A DNA stretch of 64,000 nt from an uncultured Methanomassiliicoccales archaeon (lineage in GTDB: Archaea; Thermoplasmatota; Thermoplasmata; Methanomassiliicoccales; Methanomethylophilaceae): positions 1 to 64,000 of the forward strand of contig CAKUXX010000004.1 in the NCBI GenBank assembly GCA_934702355.1, written 5' to 3'. Made by a program: the position numbers and the translations under genes. Positions within the stretch are counted from its first letter, which is position 1, and every line of letters begins with the position of its first letter. Below are positions 32,864 to 42,056 of this stretch, piece after piece. The notes below the pieces were generated by a model. It was given only the letters and a program-made list of their open reading frames with translations. It did not search any database and was not told the DNA's origin.

Positions 32864-35191
32864 TCACTCGAAGTTCCTGTTCCTGAGGTTCCTGAGATCC
32901 CTGAGGATGACCCTCTGCTCTGCGGAGGCGATGATCCTCTTGGTCTTGGCGAACGTGTCGGGGTTCAGGGAGATGCAGTCGATTCCCTGCTCGACGAGGA
33001 ACTCTGTGAACTCGGGGTAGACCGAGGGTCCCTGACCGCAGATGCTGACGTGCCTTCCGTGCTCGTGGGCGACCTTGATCAGCTGGGCGATGGCCCTCTT
33101 GACACCCTCGTTCCTCTCATCGAAGTATCCCATGTGTCCGAGGATATCGGAATCCCTGTCGCTTCCCATGACGAGCTGCGTGAGGTCGTTGGATCCGATG
33201 GAGAACCAGTCGCAGTACTCGCAGAACTTGTCGGCCATGAAGATGTTGACCGGTACCTCTGCCATCAGGTAGAGCTTGAAGTCCCTGCCCCTCCTGAGAC
33301 CTACGGACCTCATCATGTCGGTGATGTCCTCGACCTCTTCGACGGTCCTGACGAACGGGAGCATCATGTTGAGGTTCTTGAGGCCCATCTCGTCCCTGAC
33401 CTTCTTGATGGCCTTGAGCTCGCAGATGAATGCCCTGCGGTAGCTGGCTGAGACGTACCTGGAGCATCCCCTCCATCCGATCATGGGGTTGTCCTCGTTG
33501 GGCTCGTAGTCCGCGCCGCCTTTCATGTCGCGGTACTCGTTGGTCTTGAAGTCGGAGGTCCTCAGGGTGATCGGGCGGGGGTAGAATGCCCTGCACACTT
33601 TGGCGATGCCCTCTGCGAGCTTGTCGATGAGCTCCTCCTCCCTGCCCTCCTCGATGACGGCGCAGGGGTGCTCTCCGATGTAGTTGGTGAACAGGAACTC
33701 GGATCTCATGAGTCCGACTCCGTCGCACTGGAGCTTGGCGACCTCTTCGGCCTTTGCGGGCATGGACATGTTGACCATGACCTTGGTCCCTGTGACGGGC
33801 ACGTACTCTGCGAATGCCGAGGATGCGGTCATGGTGGTCTGAGCAGCCTCGGGGCTGGATTTCTTGAGGATGCCCTTGTAGACCGTTCCGGTGGTTCCGT
33901 CGACGGTGACGTCCATGCCGTCCTTCATGATCTCGGTGGCGTTGCCGGTTCCGACGACGCAGGGTGTTCCGAGCTCCCTGGAGATGATGGCTGCGTGGCA
34001 GGTCATTCCACCCTCGTCCGTGACGATGGCGGCGGCCCTGCTCATGGCGGGGACCATGTCGGGCATGGTCATCTGGGTGACGAGGATGTCCCCTTCCTTG
34101 ATGGCCTCGAGGCTCATGCTGGTGTCGTAGATGACGACCTTTCCGGTGGCGAGTCCGGGGCTTGCTCCCAGACCGCTGGCGATGATGTCCTCGCTGGACA
34201 CGGAGTTCCCGACGGATTCGTTGGTGGCCGAGTTGCCTGTGGCGGTGATGGGCCTTGCCTGGACGATGTATGCCTTGTCGTCCTCGATGCACCATTCCAT
34301 GTCCATGGGCTTCTCGTAGTGGATCTCGATCTGCCTTCCGATCTCGGCGATCTCCTGGATGCGGGAGTCGGGGATCTTCTGGGCCTTGATCTTGTCGCCG
34401 GGGATGTCCTCTTTCTCGCATCCGCCGTTCTTTCCGCGGACGTATTTCCATGTCTGTGTGGAGATCCTCTTCTTCAGGACCTCCATCTTCTGCTTGTCGA
34501 CGACGTATGTGTCGGGTGTGACCTCTCCGCCGACGATGGCCTCTCCGAGACCGTAGCCTGCTTCGATGACGATCTGCTTGGCGCCGCTGTTGGGGTCCAC
34601 GGTGAACATGATCCCGGAGAACTCCGAGTTGACCATCCTCTGGACGACGACCGCGAGTTTGACGTCCTCGTGGGCGAATCCCTGTTTCTCGCGGTATGCG
34701 ATGGCGCGTGCGGTGAAGAGTGAGGACCAGCATTTCCTGATCTTGTCGAAGAGGTCATCCTCGTCGACGACGTTGAGGTATGTCTCCTGCTGTCCGGCGA
34801 AGCTTGCGTCGGGGAGGTCCTCGGCGGTGGCGCTGGACCTTACGGCGACGAATCCCTTCTTCCCCTTGGGGAACAGGAGCTTGTAGCGGGATACGATGTC
34901 CTTCTTGAGGTCTGCGGGAATCTCGCACTCCTCGAACATGTTCCTGATCTTGACGGATGCTTCCGCGAGGCTGTCGTCGGAGCTTCTGTCGATTCCGGAC
35001 AGGGCCTTGTTGATCCTGTCCATGAGTTTGGCGTTCTCTATGAAATAGTCGTAAGAGGCCGTCGTGAGGACAAAGGCCTCGGGAACGGGGAATCCCGCGT
35101 TTGTGAGTTCTCCCAGATTTGCACCTTTTCCGCCCACGATGGGTATGTCTTCCACGTGCAGCTCGTTTACGTCGACGATTTTCTTGTCCAT
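32864..35191 (-). CDS. ppsA: Phosphoenolpyruvate synthase (pyruvate, water dikinase)
   Basis: A 775-residue protein with the N-terminal ATP-binding domain ('VGGKGANLGELTNAGFPVPEAFVLT', 'KGFVAVRSSATAEDLPDASFAGQQETYLNV'), the swivelling phosphohistidine domain ('GGMTCHAAIISRELGTPCVVG', about residue 415) and the PEP-binding barrel ('SIGSNDLTQLVMGSDRDS', 'SICGQGPS'). It makes PEP from pyruvate and ATP for gluconeogenesis. ATG 35191 is preferred over GTG 35200. It is divergent from the pyruvate:ferredoxin oxidoreductase operon, its pyruvate source. Confidence 0.95.
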   Translation of the reverse strand: MDKKIVDVNELHVEDIPIVGGKGANLGELTNAGFPVPEAFVLTTASYDYFIENAKLMDRINKALSGIDRSSDDSLAEASVKIRNMFEECEIPADLKKDIVSRYKLLFPKGKKGFVAVRSSATAEDLPDASFAGQQETYLNVVDEDDLFDKIRKCWSSLFTARAIAYREKQGFAHEDVKLAVVVQRMVNSEFSGIMFTVDPNSGAKQIVIEAGYGLGEAIVGGEVTPDTYVVDKQKMEVLKKRISTQTWKYVRGKNGGCEKEDIPGDKIKAQKIPDSRIQEIAEIGRQIEIHYEKPMDMEWCIEDDKAYIVQARPITATGNSATNESVGNSVSSEDIIASGLGASPGLATGKVVIYDTSMSLEAIKEGDILVTQMTMPDMVPAMSRAAAIVTDEGGMTCHAAIISRELGTPCVVGTGNATEIMKDGMDVTVDGTTGTVYKGILKKSSPEAAQTTMTASSAFAEYVPVTGTKVMVNMSMPAKAEEVAKLQCDGVGLMRSEFLFTNYIGEHPCAVIEEGREEELIDKLAEGIAKVCRAFYPRPITLRTSDFKTNEYRDMKGGADYEPNEDNPMIGWRGCSRYVSASYRRAFICELKAIKKVRDEMGLKNLNMMLPFVRTVEEVEDITDMMRSVGLRRGRDFKLYLMAEVPVNIFMADKFCEYCDWFSIGSNDLTQLVMGSDRDSDILGHMGYFDERNEGVKRAIAQLIKVAHEHGRHVSICGQGPSVYPEFTEFLVEQGIDCISLNPDTFAKTKRIIASAEQRVILRDLRNLRNRNFE

Positions 35192-35524
35192 GTGAATCAC
35201 TGCGAATTGAACTCGTTTGTGATGGGCCCTTGGCCATCGTTGTGTCTCGGTATCCTTTAGTTCATTTAAGTGTTTAGTATATACGCCTGGATTCGGGTCA
35301 CGGCTCTACTTCCCATTCTCTATAGTTATTGTATATTATGGGCTGTTTTTCAACGTTTCAGGCCAACCGTACTACGTTTAACATCAATATTCTACGAAAT
35401 CAGTAGAATTATTTACGATTTCCTGCAACAATTCGAATTAGTTGTTCCGAAAAACAATGTTAGGGGCCTCGGGAACTACAAAGGGTTTAAATCATCGGGG
35501 TTATACGGACTTCTAGTGGTACTA
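35192..35524. promoter_or_regulatory. Divergent regulatory region of ppsA and the por operon
   Basis: A 333-bp, AT-rich spacer with no credible gene. It contains a perfect dyad ATTCTAC (35389-35395) / GTAGAAT (35403-35409), a palindrome AATTCGAATT (35430-35439) flanked by CAAC (35426-35429) and GTTG (35441-35444), and a nearby TTGTT/AACAA pair. GTTTAAATC near 35485 is the likely TATA box for por. The length and dyads suggest regulated expression of both operons. Confidence 0.6.
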
Positions 35525-36082
35525 ATGCACATGGAAATTTGTTGGCATGGCAGAGGTGGACAGGGAGTCGTCACGGCTAACGAGATCTTGGCCGAGACCG
35601 CTATCGCTTCTGGTATGTACGTCAAGGCGTTCCCGGAATTCGGTCCCGAGAGGATGGGTGCGCCTATCAGGGGATTCACAAGGATATCCGACACGCCCAT
35701 CAGGGTACACAGCCAGGTATACGAGCCCGATGTCGTCATCATCATGGATGGGACGCTCGTCGGCAAGGTCGATGTGACGAGAGGCATCAAGAAGGACACA
35801 GTCATCCTCGCCAACTATCCCGGCACATCCAAGGAGCTTCAGGAAGCACTCGGCACCGATGCCGCCTGCTACACCCTCGACGCGAACAAGATCGCCATCG
35901 AGGAGATCGGAAAGCCCATGGTCAACACCGTCATGCTCGGAGCCCTCGTCAAGTGCGTGAACATCGTATCGTACGAGATGCTCGAGGACCAGATCACCAA
36001 CAAGTTCACAGGAAAGCTTTCCGAGAAGGTAATCGTGAAGAACCTCTCGGCACTCAAGAGAGGATTTGAGGAGGTGCAGTGA
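35525..36082 (+). CDS. porC: Pyruvate:ferredoxin oxidoreductase, gamma subunit
   Basis: A 185-residue protein of the POR gamma family: 'CWHGRGGQGVVTANEILAE' near the N-terminus and 'FGPERMGAPIRGFTRIS'. Part of the four-subunit complex that makes pyruvate from acetyl-CoA, CO2 and reduced ferredoxin (or the reverse). ATG 35525 (or 35531) is chosen since the family starts directly before this motif. First gene of a four-gene operon; the delta subunit starts two bases after its stop. Confidence 0.93.
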   Translation: MHMEICWHGRGGQGVVTANEILAETAIASGMYVKAFPEFGPERMGAPIRGFTRISDTPIRVHSQVYEPDVVIIMDGTLVGKVDVTRGIKKDTVILANYPGTSKELQEALGTDAACYTLDANKIAIEEIGKPMVNTVMLGALVKCVNIVSYEMLEDQITNKFTGKLSEKVIVKNLSALKRGFEEVQ

Positions 36083-36083
36083 G

Positions 36084-36359
36084 ATGTCAATGGCAAATAT
36101 CAAGGACCTCGTCGTCGGAGGTCGTATCATAAAGGCAGGGAACTCCGAGAACTTCTTCACCGGAGACTGGAGAAGTTTCGTCCCGGTGATCGACCAGGAC
36201 AAGTGCATAGACTGCTACACCTGCTGGATCTACTGTCCCGACAACAGTATCGTGTTCAGGGATGACAAGATGTCCGGCATCAAGCTGAGCCACTGCAAGG
36301 GATGCGGGATCTGCGCCAAGGTCTGCCCCAAGAAGGCCATCACAATGAGGGAGGAATGA
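36084..36359 (+). CDS. porD: Pyruvate:ferredoxin oxidoreductase, delta (ferredoxin) subunit
   Basis: A 91-residue ferredoxin-like subunit with two [4Fe-4S] motifs, 'CIDCYTCWIYCP' and 'CKGCGICAKVCP'. It carries electrons between the TPP site and external ferredoxin. It lies one base after porC and overlaps porA by four bases (ATGA). Confidence 0.94.
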   Translation: MSMANIKDLVVGGRIIKAGNSENFFTGDWRSFVPVIDQDKCIDCYTCWIYCPDNSIVFRDDKMSGIKLSHCKGCGICAKVCPKKAITMREE

Positions 36360-37525
36360 GTTTGTCCCACGATATCGCGATCAACGGAGATAACGCAGTA
36401 GCACTGGCATGGAGGCAGATCGACCCCGATGTCTGCGCCGCATATCCTATCACACCTCAGACCATCATCGTCGAGAAGTTCGCCGACTATGTGGCGAACG
36501 GAGAGGTCACCACCGAGTTCGTCTGTGTGGAGTCCGAGCACTCCGCGCTCACCCTGTGCACATCCTCTGCATCCGCCGGAGCGAGGACGTTCACCGCAAC
36601 AGCTTCGCAGGGACTCGCATACATGTGGGAGATGCTCCCCATCACCGCCGCCATGAGGGTTCCGCTCATCATGGCAGTGGCGAACAGGGCCGTCTCCGGA
36701 CCTATCAACATCAACAACGATCACGGAGATGCCATGTCCGCACGTGACTGCGGATGGATCCAGCTGTTCTCCGAGAATGTTCAGCAGGCATATGACAACT
36801 CGATCATCGCTCCCAGGATCGCCGAGCACCACGACGTACAGCTTCCCTGTATGGTCAACCTGGACGGATTCATCCTGACCCATGCCATCGAGAGGATGAC
36901 CATGATGGACACCGGCGATGTGAAGAACTTCGTCGGAGAGTACGAGCCGCTCTTCCCGCTGCTCGACATCAAGCACCCGGTCTCCCACGGTAACATGGAC
37001 GGACCCGACTTCTACTACCCCCACAAGTACCAGAGCGTCCTCGCAATGGACAAGGCCCTGGAGGTCGCTGAGGAGGTCTTCAAGGAGTTCGCGGACCTCA
37101 CAGGAAGGGAGTACCACCTCGTCGACGAGTACTGCTGCGATGACGCAGAGTTCGTCGCCATCATCCTCGGTTCCTCGTTCGGAACCATGAAGGAGACCGT
37201 TGACGAGCTCCGTGCCGAGGGAATCAAGGTCGGATGCGCCATGCCGCATGTCTACAGGCCCTGGCCCGAGGCAGCGCTCGCAAAGGTCATGAAGGGAAAG
37301 AAGGCCGTCGCGGTCTTCGACAAGCATCTGAGCATCGGTGCCTACGGACCCATGTTCCCCGAAGTGGTCACAGCCGCCACCGATCTGGACAAGATGCCCA
37401 AGATGTACAATGTGATTTACGGTCTCGGAGGAGCCGATGCGACCGTTTCCGGATTCAAGAAGATGATGGAGGACATCGCCGCGGAGAATGCTTCCAAGAT
37501 CACCTATCTGGGGGTGAAGGTATGA
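36356..37525 (+). CDS. porA: Pyruvate:ferredoxin oxidoreductase, alpha subunit
   Basis: A 389-residue protein with the POR alpha pyrimidine-binding domain ('GDNAVALAWRQIDPDVCAAYPITPQT', 'ATASQGLAYMWEMLPI') and domain II ('GSSFGTMKETVDELRAEGIKVG'). It begins at ATG 36356, overlapping the porD stop, with GGAGGAATG as initiation signal, and overlaps porB by four bases. The subunit order gamma-delta-alpha-beta is typical of pyruvate rather than 2-oxoglutarate enzymes. Confidence 0.93.
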   Translation: MSLSHDIAINGDNAVALAWRQIDPDVCAAYPITPQTIIVEKFADYVANGEVTTEFVCVESEHSALTLCTSSASAGARTFTATASQGLAYMWEMLPITAAMRVPLIMAVANRAVSGPININNDHGDAMSARDCGWIQLFSENVQQAYDNSIIAPRIAEHHDVQLPCMVNLDGFILTHAIERMTMMDTGDVKNFVGEYEPLFPLLDIKHPVSHGNMDGPDFYYPHKYQSVLAMDKALEVAEEVFKEFADLTGREYHLVDEYCCDDAEFVAIILGSSFGTMKETVDELRAEGIKVGCAMPHVYRPWPEAALAKVMKGKKAVAVFDKHLSIGAYGPMFPEVVTAATDLDKMPKMYNVIYGLGGADATVSGFKKMMEDIAAENASKITYLGVKV

Positions 37526-38469
37526 CGTCACTGTCGCTCAAGGAGCTCAACAAGTTGCCGGTCAGGCTCGCCAGCGGTCACAGGCTCTGTGCCGGATGTG
37601 CCGAGTCCATTATCGCAAAGCAGATCATGATGGGTACGGCCGATCCGATCGCTGTCTCGGCATCCACAGGGTGCTTCGAGGTCTCGACCACGATCTTCCC
37701 CTACACCGCATGGAACACACCGTACATCCACACCGCCTTCGGAAACGGAGCCGCCACATGCGCCGGTCTCGAGACTGCCTATGTCGCTCTGAAGAAGAAG
37801 GGAAAGATCGAAGAGGACATCAAGTTCGTCAACTTCGCCGGTGACGGTGCGACCTACGATATCGGACTCCAGGCCCTGTCCGGAGCCATGGAGAGGGGAC
37901 ACAGGATGATGTACGTATGTCTGAACAACGAGGCATACATGAACACCGGAATCCAGAGGTCCTCCGCAACCACGATGGGAGCATCCACCACCACATCCTG
38001 GGCCGGTTCCGTCCAGCCCGGAAAGAAGGAGTTCTCCAAGGACATGACCGAGATCATGGTCGCCCACAACATCCCCTATGTCGCACAGGTCTCCCCCCAC
38101 AACTGGAGGGACACCGTGACCAAGGCGACCAAGGGATTCGCAGCCAACGGCCCCAGCTTCATCAACGCCATCTCCCCCTGCCCCAGGGGTTGGAGGTTCC
38201 CCTCCGATGAGACGATCAACATCGCCCGCCTTGCGGTCGAGACTTGCGTCTGGCCTCTGTTCGAGGTCGTCGACGGAAAGTACACTCTCACTGCAGAGAG
38301 CGCCAGGATCGCAGACGGAAAGGCCGAGAAGAAGCCTATCGCCGACTGGATCGCCTCCCAGGGAAGGTTCAAGCACCTTCAGCAGGAGAAGTGGGAGCCC
38401 ATCGGCGAGTCGATCCAGAACGAGGTCGACAGGCGCTGGAACAGGCTGATCAAGCTCACCGAGCTCTGA
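37522..38469 (+). CDS. porB: Pyruvate:ferredoxin oxidoreductase, beta (TPP-binding) subunit
   Basis: A 315-residue protein. Cysteines 'RLCAGCAE' near residue 24 and a later Cys ligate the proximal cluster, and 'FAGDGATYDIGLQAL…VCLNNEAYMNTG' is the TPP/Mg2+ motif. 'QRSSATTMGAST' is typical of POR beta. Its ATG overlaps the porA stop. A strong terminator follows 14 bases past its stop codon. Confidence 0.94.
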   Translation: MTSLSLKELNKLPVRLASGHRLCAGCAESIIAKQIMMGTADPIAVSASTGCFEVSTTIFPYTAWNTPYIHTAFGNGAATCAGLETAYVALKKKGKIEEDIKFVNFAGDGATYDIGLQALSGAMERGHRMMYVCLNNEAYMNTGIQRSSATTMGASTTTSWAGSVQPGKKEFSKDMTEIMVAHNIPYVAQVSPHNWRDTVTKATKGFAANGPSFINAISPCPRGWRFPSDETINIARLAVETCVWPLFEVVDGKYTLTAESARIADGKAEKKPIADWIASQGRFKHLQQEKWEPIGESIQNEVDRRWNRLIKLTEL

Positions 38470-38483
38470 TCTCAAAACACATT

Positions 38484-38504
38484 CCGGCCTTCGGGCCGGT
38501 TTTT
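38484..38504 (+). terminator. Terminator of the por operon
   Basis: CCGGCC (38484-38489), loop TTCG, GGCCGG (38494-38499), then T5. A compact UUCG-type hairpin. Confidence 0.8.
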
Positions 38505-38676
38505 CATCTCATATCAGCCTTTGATGGTTGTTTTAATGTGCCGATTCTGCGTTCGGCACGATTCGCAGGTTTTCCAGAATTCGATGCTATTGTCGAGTTT
38601 CCACGTGATCGATACCTTTCAGACGGATGAAAATCGATATAGGATGGATATCGAAATAAAGAAGAAGAAAAGTGGC

Positions 38677-38793
38677 TGACAGCGTGTCTGAGTTCCCGTA
38701 CGCTTGCGCAATACAGTACAGACAGATACGCGGGCGGACTTTACTGCCGGGTTCGGAATGGGACCGGGTGTGACCCCGCCGCTATGGCCGTCA
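38677..38793 (-). rRNA. rrf: 5S ribosomal RNA
   Basis: About 117 nt in the leftward sense. Terminal helix TGACGGC (38793-38787) pairs with GCTGTCA. The conserved internal segment 'CCCATTCCGAACCCGG' and loop E-type sequences are clear, and a T-rich tract follows the 3' end. No 16S or 23S gene is in the window, so 5S is unlinked from them, as in Thermoplasma and relatives. Confidence 0.93.
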
Positions 38794-38818
38794 TACCAAT
38801 TCCTGCGATATCATACTA

Positions 38819-38827
38819 TTATTTAAA
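38819..38827 (-). promoter_or_regulatory. TATA box of the 5S rRNA gene
   Basis: TTTAAATAA on the minus strand, about 30 bases before the 5S 5' end, supporting an independent transcript. Confidence 0.6.
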
Positions 38828-38923
38828 GATTACTACAGTTTAACTGGCCGCATACCTCGATGAATGTATTGAATCGTATCAGAGAAAAATGATGAACAGT
38901 CCCGGATCTGCGTCGAGCAGACT

Positions 38924-39655
38924 TCAGATGATCATATAGATCAAAAGTCCGACGAATGCACCGATGATCGCTGTGGAGCAGTTGTTGGTATATTTCGAGA
39001 TGTAACCCGGATTCTCTAGTACTGCACCGAAAACGCTGTCCAGCAGGTTCCCGAGAACACCCATGGCGAAGGGTATGAGCAGCATCCAATCCAGCCCCTC
39101 GGTCATCACGAACCAGCCCAGGACGGCTATCATAAGGGCAGCAACGGTGGATACGCCGGTTCCAAGGCGGGATACGCCGCCGTTGATCCCGGGTTCGATC
39201 TTCTCGAACGTGGTGATCATATAGACATTCTTGTCCTTGACACCGATTTCGCTGGCGATGGTGTCCGCTCCGGCGACGGCTATCGTGGATACGAACATGA
39301 TCACGAATGCCGTATGGTCCAGGAGTCCGAGTGCATTGAGCACAACGATAAGACATGGAGGTACTCCGACACCGGCCACGTTCTTCCACGTGCGCTCTCC
39401 GTTCTTCCCTTCTTGGAGTCCTTCCTCCTTCTTCTTGTTCAATCCTCTCATCGTCGCGAAGAATCCTGCGATGGTGAAAATCGTGAGAAGGAAGAACGCA
39501 TTCACGGATGCCAGGACACCCACGAACGACCCTACCAGGAAAGATGCTACGGCACCGTCCTTCGTGAGGCATTGGAGCTTGTAGCTTTCCAGTGATAGTA
39601 TCATCGACAGCAGGATAGCCACTGCGATGATGTATATGGACTCCATGATGGACAA
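38924..39655 (-). CDS. DUF92 family membrane protein
   Basis: A 243-residue protein with six to seven spans and the DUF92 signature 'DTIASEIGVKDKNVYMITTFEKIEPGINGGVS'. DUF92 relatives include plant phytyl-phosphate kinase VTE6 and TMEM19, so a prenyl-phosphate or polyprenol-related role is conceivable for archaeal lipids. Monocistronic, with a promoter before 39655. Family confident, function unknown. Confidence 0.88.
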   Translation of the reverse strand: MSIMESIYIIAVAILLSMILSLESYKLQCLTKDGAVASFLVGSFVGVLASVNAFFLLTIFTIAGFFATMRGLNKKKEEGLQEGKNGERTWKNVAGVGVPPCLIVVLNALGLLDHTAFVIMFVSTIAVAGADTIASEIGVKDKNVYMITTFEKIEPGINGGVSRLGTGVSTVAALMIAVLGWFVMTEGLDWMLLIPFAMGVLGNLLDSVFGAVLENPGYISKYTNNCSTAIIGAFVGLLIYMII

Positions 39656-39699
39656 TCCGGACGATGATAAAAATTCTTATGGTGTCCGTTCGGGACGGA

Positions 39700-39963
39700 T
39701 CACAGGGATTCCAGGATCTCCGTGGCGTATTTTATGCAAAGGCGTTTGTCTTCCAAAGGGAAGAACATAATCTTTCCCTGGCAGTAGAGCGTGGTCTCCA
39801 TACCGTTCCATTGGAAGACCGCCATCATCTCATCCTGCTGGATGATCTTGCATCCTTCGGCCTCCAACCGTTTAGTCGCCGATGGGATGTCTATGTCCAT
39901 CTCCTCGGCCGATATGGCCATCAGTGCCTTTCCGCCGCACAGGCGGGCCGTGGTGAACCTCAC
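39700..39963 (-). CDS. Small protein coupled to the UPF0200 kinase gene
   Basis: An 87-residue soluble protein starting with GTG 39963, which overlaps the kinase stop codon. Sequence: 'VRFTTARLCGGKALMAISAEEMDIDIPSATKRLEAEGCKIIQQDEMMAVFQWNG'. No motif recognised, though composition and tight coupling support it as real. Possibly an accessory or regulatory partner of the kinase. Confidence 0.6.
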   Translation of the reverse strand: MRFTTARLCGGKALMAISAEEMDIDIPSATKRLEAEGCKIIQQDEMMAVFQWNGMETTLYCQGKIMFFPLEDKRLCIKYATEILESL

Positions 39964-40481
39964 AGGATCTCTCCCAGGGCCTCGGCCACCTTGATCTTGA
40001 ACGACGGAAGGTCGGAATCGTTGGTTATCATCATGTCGGCAAGGGCAAGGACCTCTGCGAGGCCCCATCCCATCTCCCTGGAATCCCTTGCCACGAACTC
40101 CTCTACGCTCTTCGGGGCGTCATCGCGTCCGCGGATGATCAGACGTCTGTAGCGGTCATCGGGGGATGCATAGATCCCCACGATGACCACATCGTCTGAA
40201 AGTCTGCGGTACGAACGTACCTCATCCATGCTCCTGCATCCATCTACGAGGAATATGTCGCCGCTCATGCGCTCCAGCGCACGTTTGGCCCATATGTCCT
40301 TTCCGAATGTCTCCCTCTCGGAGTTGGCGAATGCTCCGACCGAGAGGTCGGTACCGGACAGGCCGTGGTATTCTCTGACGATGTCACCCATTCTGAGGAA
40401 CGATATCCCCATCGAACGGGCGACGGTCAGGAACTCCTCTTTCCCGGCACCCGGCATTCCGGCGATGAGCAGGATCTTCAT
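39960..40481 (-). CDS. UPF0200 nucleotide kinase (dephospho-CoA-kinase-like)
   Basis: A 173-residue P-loop kinase with 'IAGMPGAGKEEF' at residues 6-17, lid-region arginines ('YRRLIIRGRDDAPKSVEEF') and 'FLVDGCRSMDEV'. UPF0200 proteins resemble dephospho-CoA kinase and adenylate kinase; the natural substrate in archaea is not settled. It lies four bases after pyrI and may share the pyrimidine operon transcript. Confidence 0.82.
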   Translation of the reverse strand: MKILLIAGMPGAGKEEFLTVARSMGISFLRMGDIVREYHGLSGTDLSVGAFANSERETFGKDIWAKRALERMSGDIFLVDGCRSMDEVRSYRRLSDDVVIVGIYASPDDRYRRLIIRGRDDAPKSVEEFVARDSREMGWGLAEVLALADMMITNDSDLPSFKIKVAEALGEIL

Positions 40482-40485
40482 GGGA

Positions 40486-40962
40486 TCACAGCAGGTTGTC
40501 CGAGATGTTGGTCAGGATCCTGTCGCAGTAGCTGCATCTGAGCTGCGGGGGGTGCCTTCCGATGACGTTGAACTCCGGACTGACGGGTTCTCCGCGGTTG
40601 GTGATGCAGTTGGGGTTGCTGCACCTCGCAAGTCCGACGACATGGTCGTCCAGCTTGACGGTGTACTTCTCGGCGACGTAGAAGTCGCGGATGATGGAGA
40701 TCGTGGCGTCGGGGGCGATCAGGGCGATCTTGTCGACCGTCTTGGAATCGAGTTCCCTGTCCTCGATCTTGACTATGTCCTTCCATCCAGACTCTTTGGT
40801 GGATGTCACGTGCATGCCGATGCTGATGGACGAGTCGATGTTGTTCTCGTTCACACCGAGGATCTTCATGACGTTGAGCGCCTGACCGCATGTGATGTGG
40901 TCGATGACGGTACCGTTGCGGATCGGGGGGAGCTTGACCTCCTTGATCATTCCCTCAGGCAT
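40486..40962 (-). CDS. pyrI: Aspartate carbamoyltransferase regulatory chain
   Basis: A 158-residue protein with an N-terminal nucleotide-binding domain and a C-terminal zinc domain with four Cys ligands: 'CSNPNC' and 'CSYC'. It binds CTP/ATP to tune PyrB. The ATG at 40962 lies within the pyrB 3' end, with a strong GGAGGTGAT four bases ahead, so translation is coupled to pyrB. Confidence 0.95.
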   Translation of the reverse strand: MPEGMIKEVKLPPIRNGTVIDHITCGQALNVMKILGVNENNIDSSISIGMHVTSTKESGWKDIVKIEDRELDSKTVDKIALIAPDATISIIRDFYVAEKYTVKLDDHVVGLARCSNPNCITNRGEPVSPEFNVIGRHPPQLRCSYCDRILTNISDNLL

Positions 40963-41890
40963 CGATATCACCTCCGAGGATGGAGCAGAGCAGGGCCATC
41001 CTGACGGGGACTCCGTTGAAGGCCTGTCTGAAGTAGCGTGCGTGCGGGGTGCTGTCGACCTCCTGTGCGATCTCGTCGACCCTCGGCAGAGGGTGCATGA
41101 CTATGAGGTCGCTCTTGGCCTCCCTGAGGATGGCGTTGTCGATCCTGTATGTGCCCGCTACTTTGCGGTACTCGTTCGGGTCGGGGAACCTCTCCTTCTG
41201 GATCCTGGTTACGTAGAGGACGTCGGCCTGCTCGATCGCATCGTTGAGGTCGGCCGTCTTCGTGGGGTGGCATCCCCTGTCGTTCAGGTGCTTGACGATG
41301 TCGTCGGGCATCTGGAGGCTCTCGGGGGCGACGAGCGTGAGCTTGGCCCCGAACATCGTGAGGGCGCTGGCAAGAGAGTGGACTGTCCTGCCGTATTTCA
41401 GGTCGCCGACGAGTGCGATGTTGAGTCCCTCGAGGGATCCCTTGGCCTCGCGCATGGTGAAAAGGTCCAGGAGCGTCTGTGTCGGATGGGATCCGGCGCC
41501 GTCTCCGGCGTTGATGACAGGATTGATGGAGCAGTTGGCCGCAAGTCTTGCAGCCCCCTCGTACGGATGCCTGAGGACGATGACGTCGCAGTAGGCATCG
41601 ACCATCCTGATGGTGTCGGCAAGGGTCTCTCCTTTCGATATGGATGTCATGGACATCTCGGAGACATCTATGACGTCGCATCCGAGTCTGTATGCGGCAC
41701 TCTCGAAAGAGAGCTTAGTACGTGTGGACGGCTCGAAGAACAGGTTTCCGAGAATCTTTCCGTCCAGGGCGCGTTTGGTCTTCTCGCCCATTGCATAGGG
41801 AACCATTTTTTCGGACAGGTCGAGAATCTCCTCGATCTGGTCCTTCGTAAGGTCTTTGATGGAGACAACGTCCTTGTCAAATAGGTCCAT
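40955..41890 (-). CDS. pyrB: Aspartate carbamoyltransferase catalytic chain
   Basis: A 311-residue protein with 'FFEPSTRTKLSFESA' (carbamoyl phosphate loop, about residues 51-65), 'GDGAGSHPTQTLLDLFTM' and 'MHPLPRVDEI'. It catalyses the committed step of pyrimidine synthesis. ATG 41890 (MDLFDKDVVSIKDL) is the usual start; AGAAATACG lies about 25 bases upstream, implying a leaderless mRNA. Confidence 0.96.
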   Translation of the reverse strand: MDLFDKDVVSIKDLTKDQIEEILDLSEKMVPYAMGEKTKRALDGKILGNLFFEPSTRTKLSFESAAYRLGCDVIDVSEMSMTSISKGETLADTIRMVDAYCDVIVLRHPYEGAARLAANCSINPVINAGDGAGSHPTQTLLDLFTMREAKGSLEGLNIALVGDLKYGRTVHSLASALTMFGAKLTLVAPESLQMPDDIVKHLNDRGCHPTKTADLNDAIEQADVLYVTRIQKERFPDPNEYRKVAGTYRIDNAILREAKSDLIVMHPLPRVDEIAQEVDSTPHARYFRQAFNGVPVRMALLCSILGGDIDA

Positions 41891-42056
41891 GTTACAGAGT
41901 AAAACGTCCACGTATTTCTAAGGAACGAGTCGACGCAGTCCCGACCATGTCCACGCATCCGTCCAGGGCGCGTTCCACGGCATCGGAACGGATGCGGGAC
42001 GACTGCGGAGTCTTTCCATAGTAAGATTGATATCAATTGCGAACGTCGTCCGAATC

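Noticed and set aside
33117..34733. 538-codon minus-strand frame rich in Arg and His
   Set aside because: Shifted-frame shadow inside ppsA.
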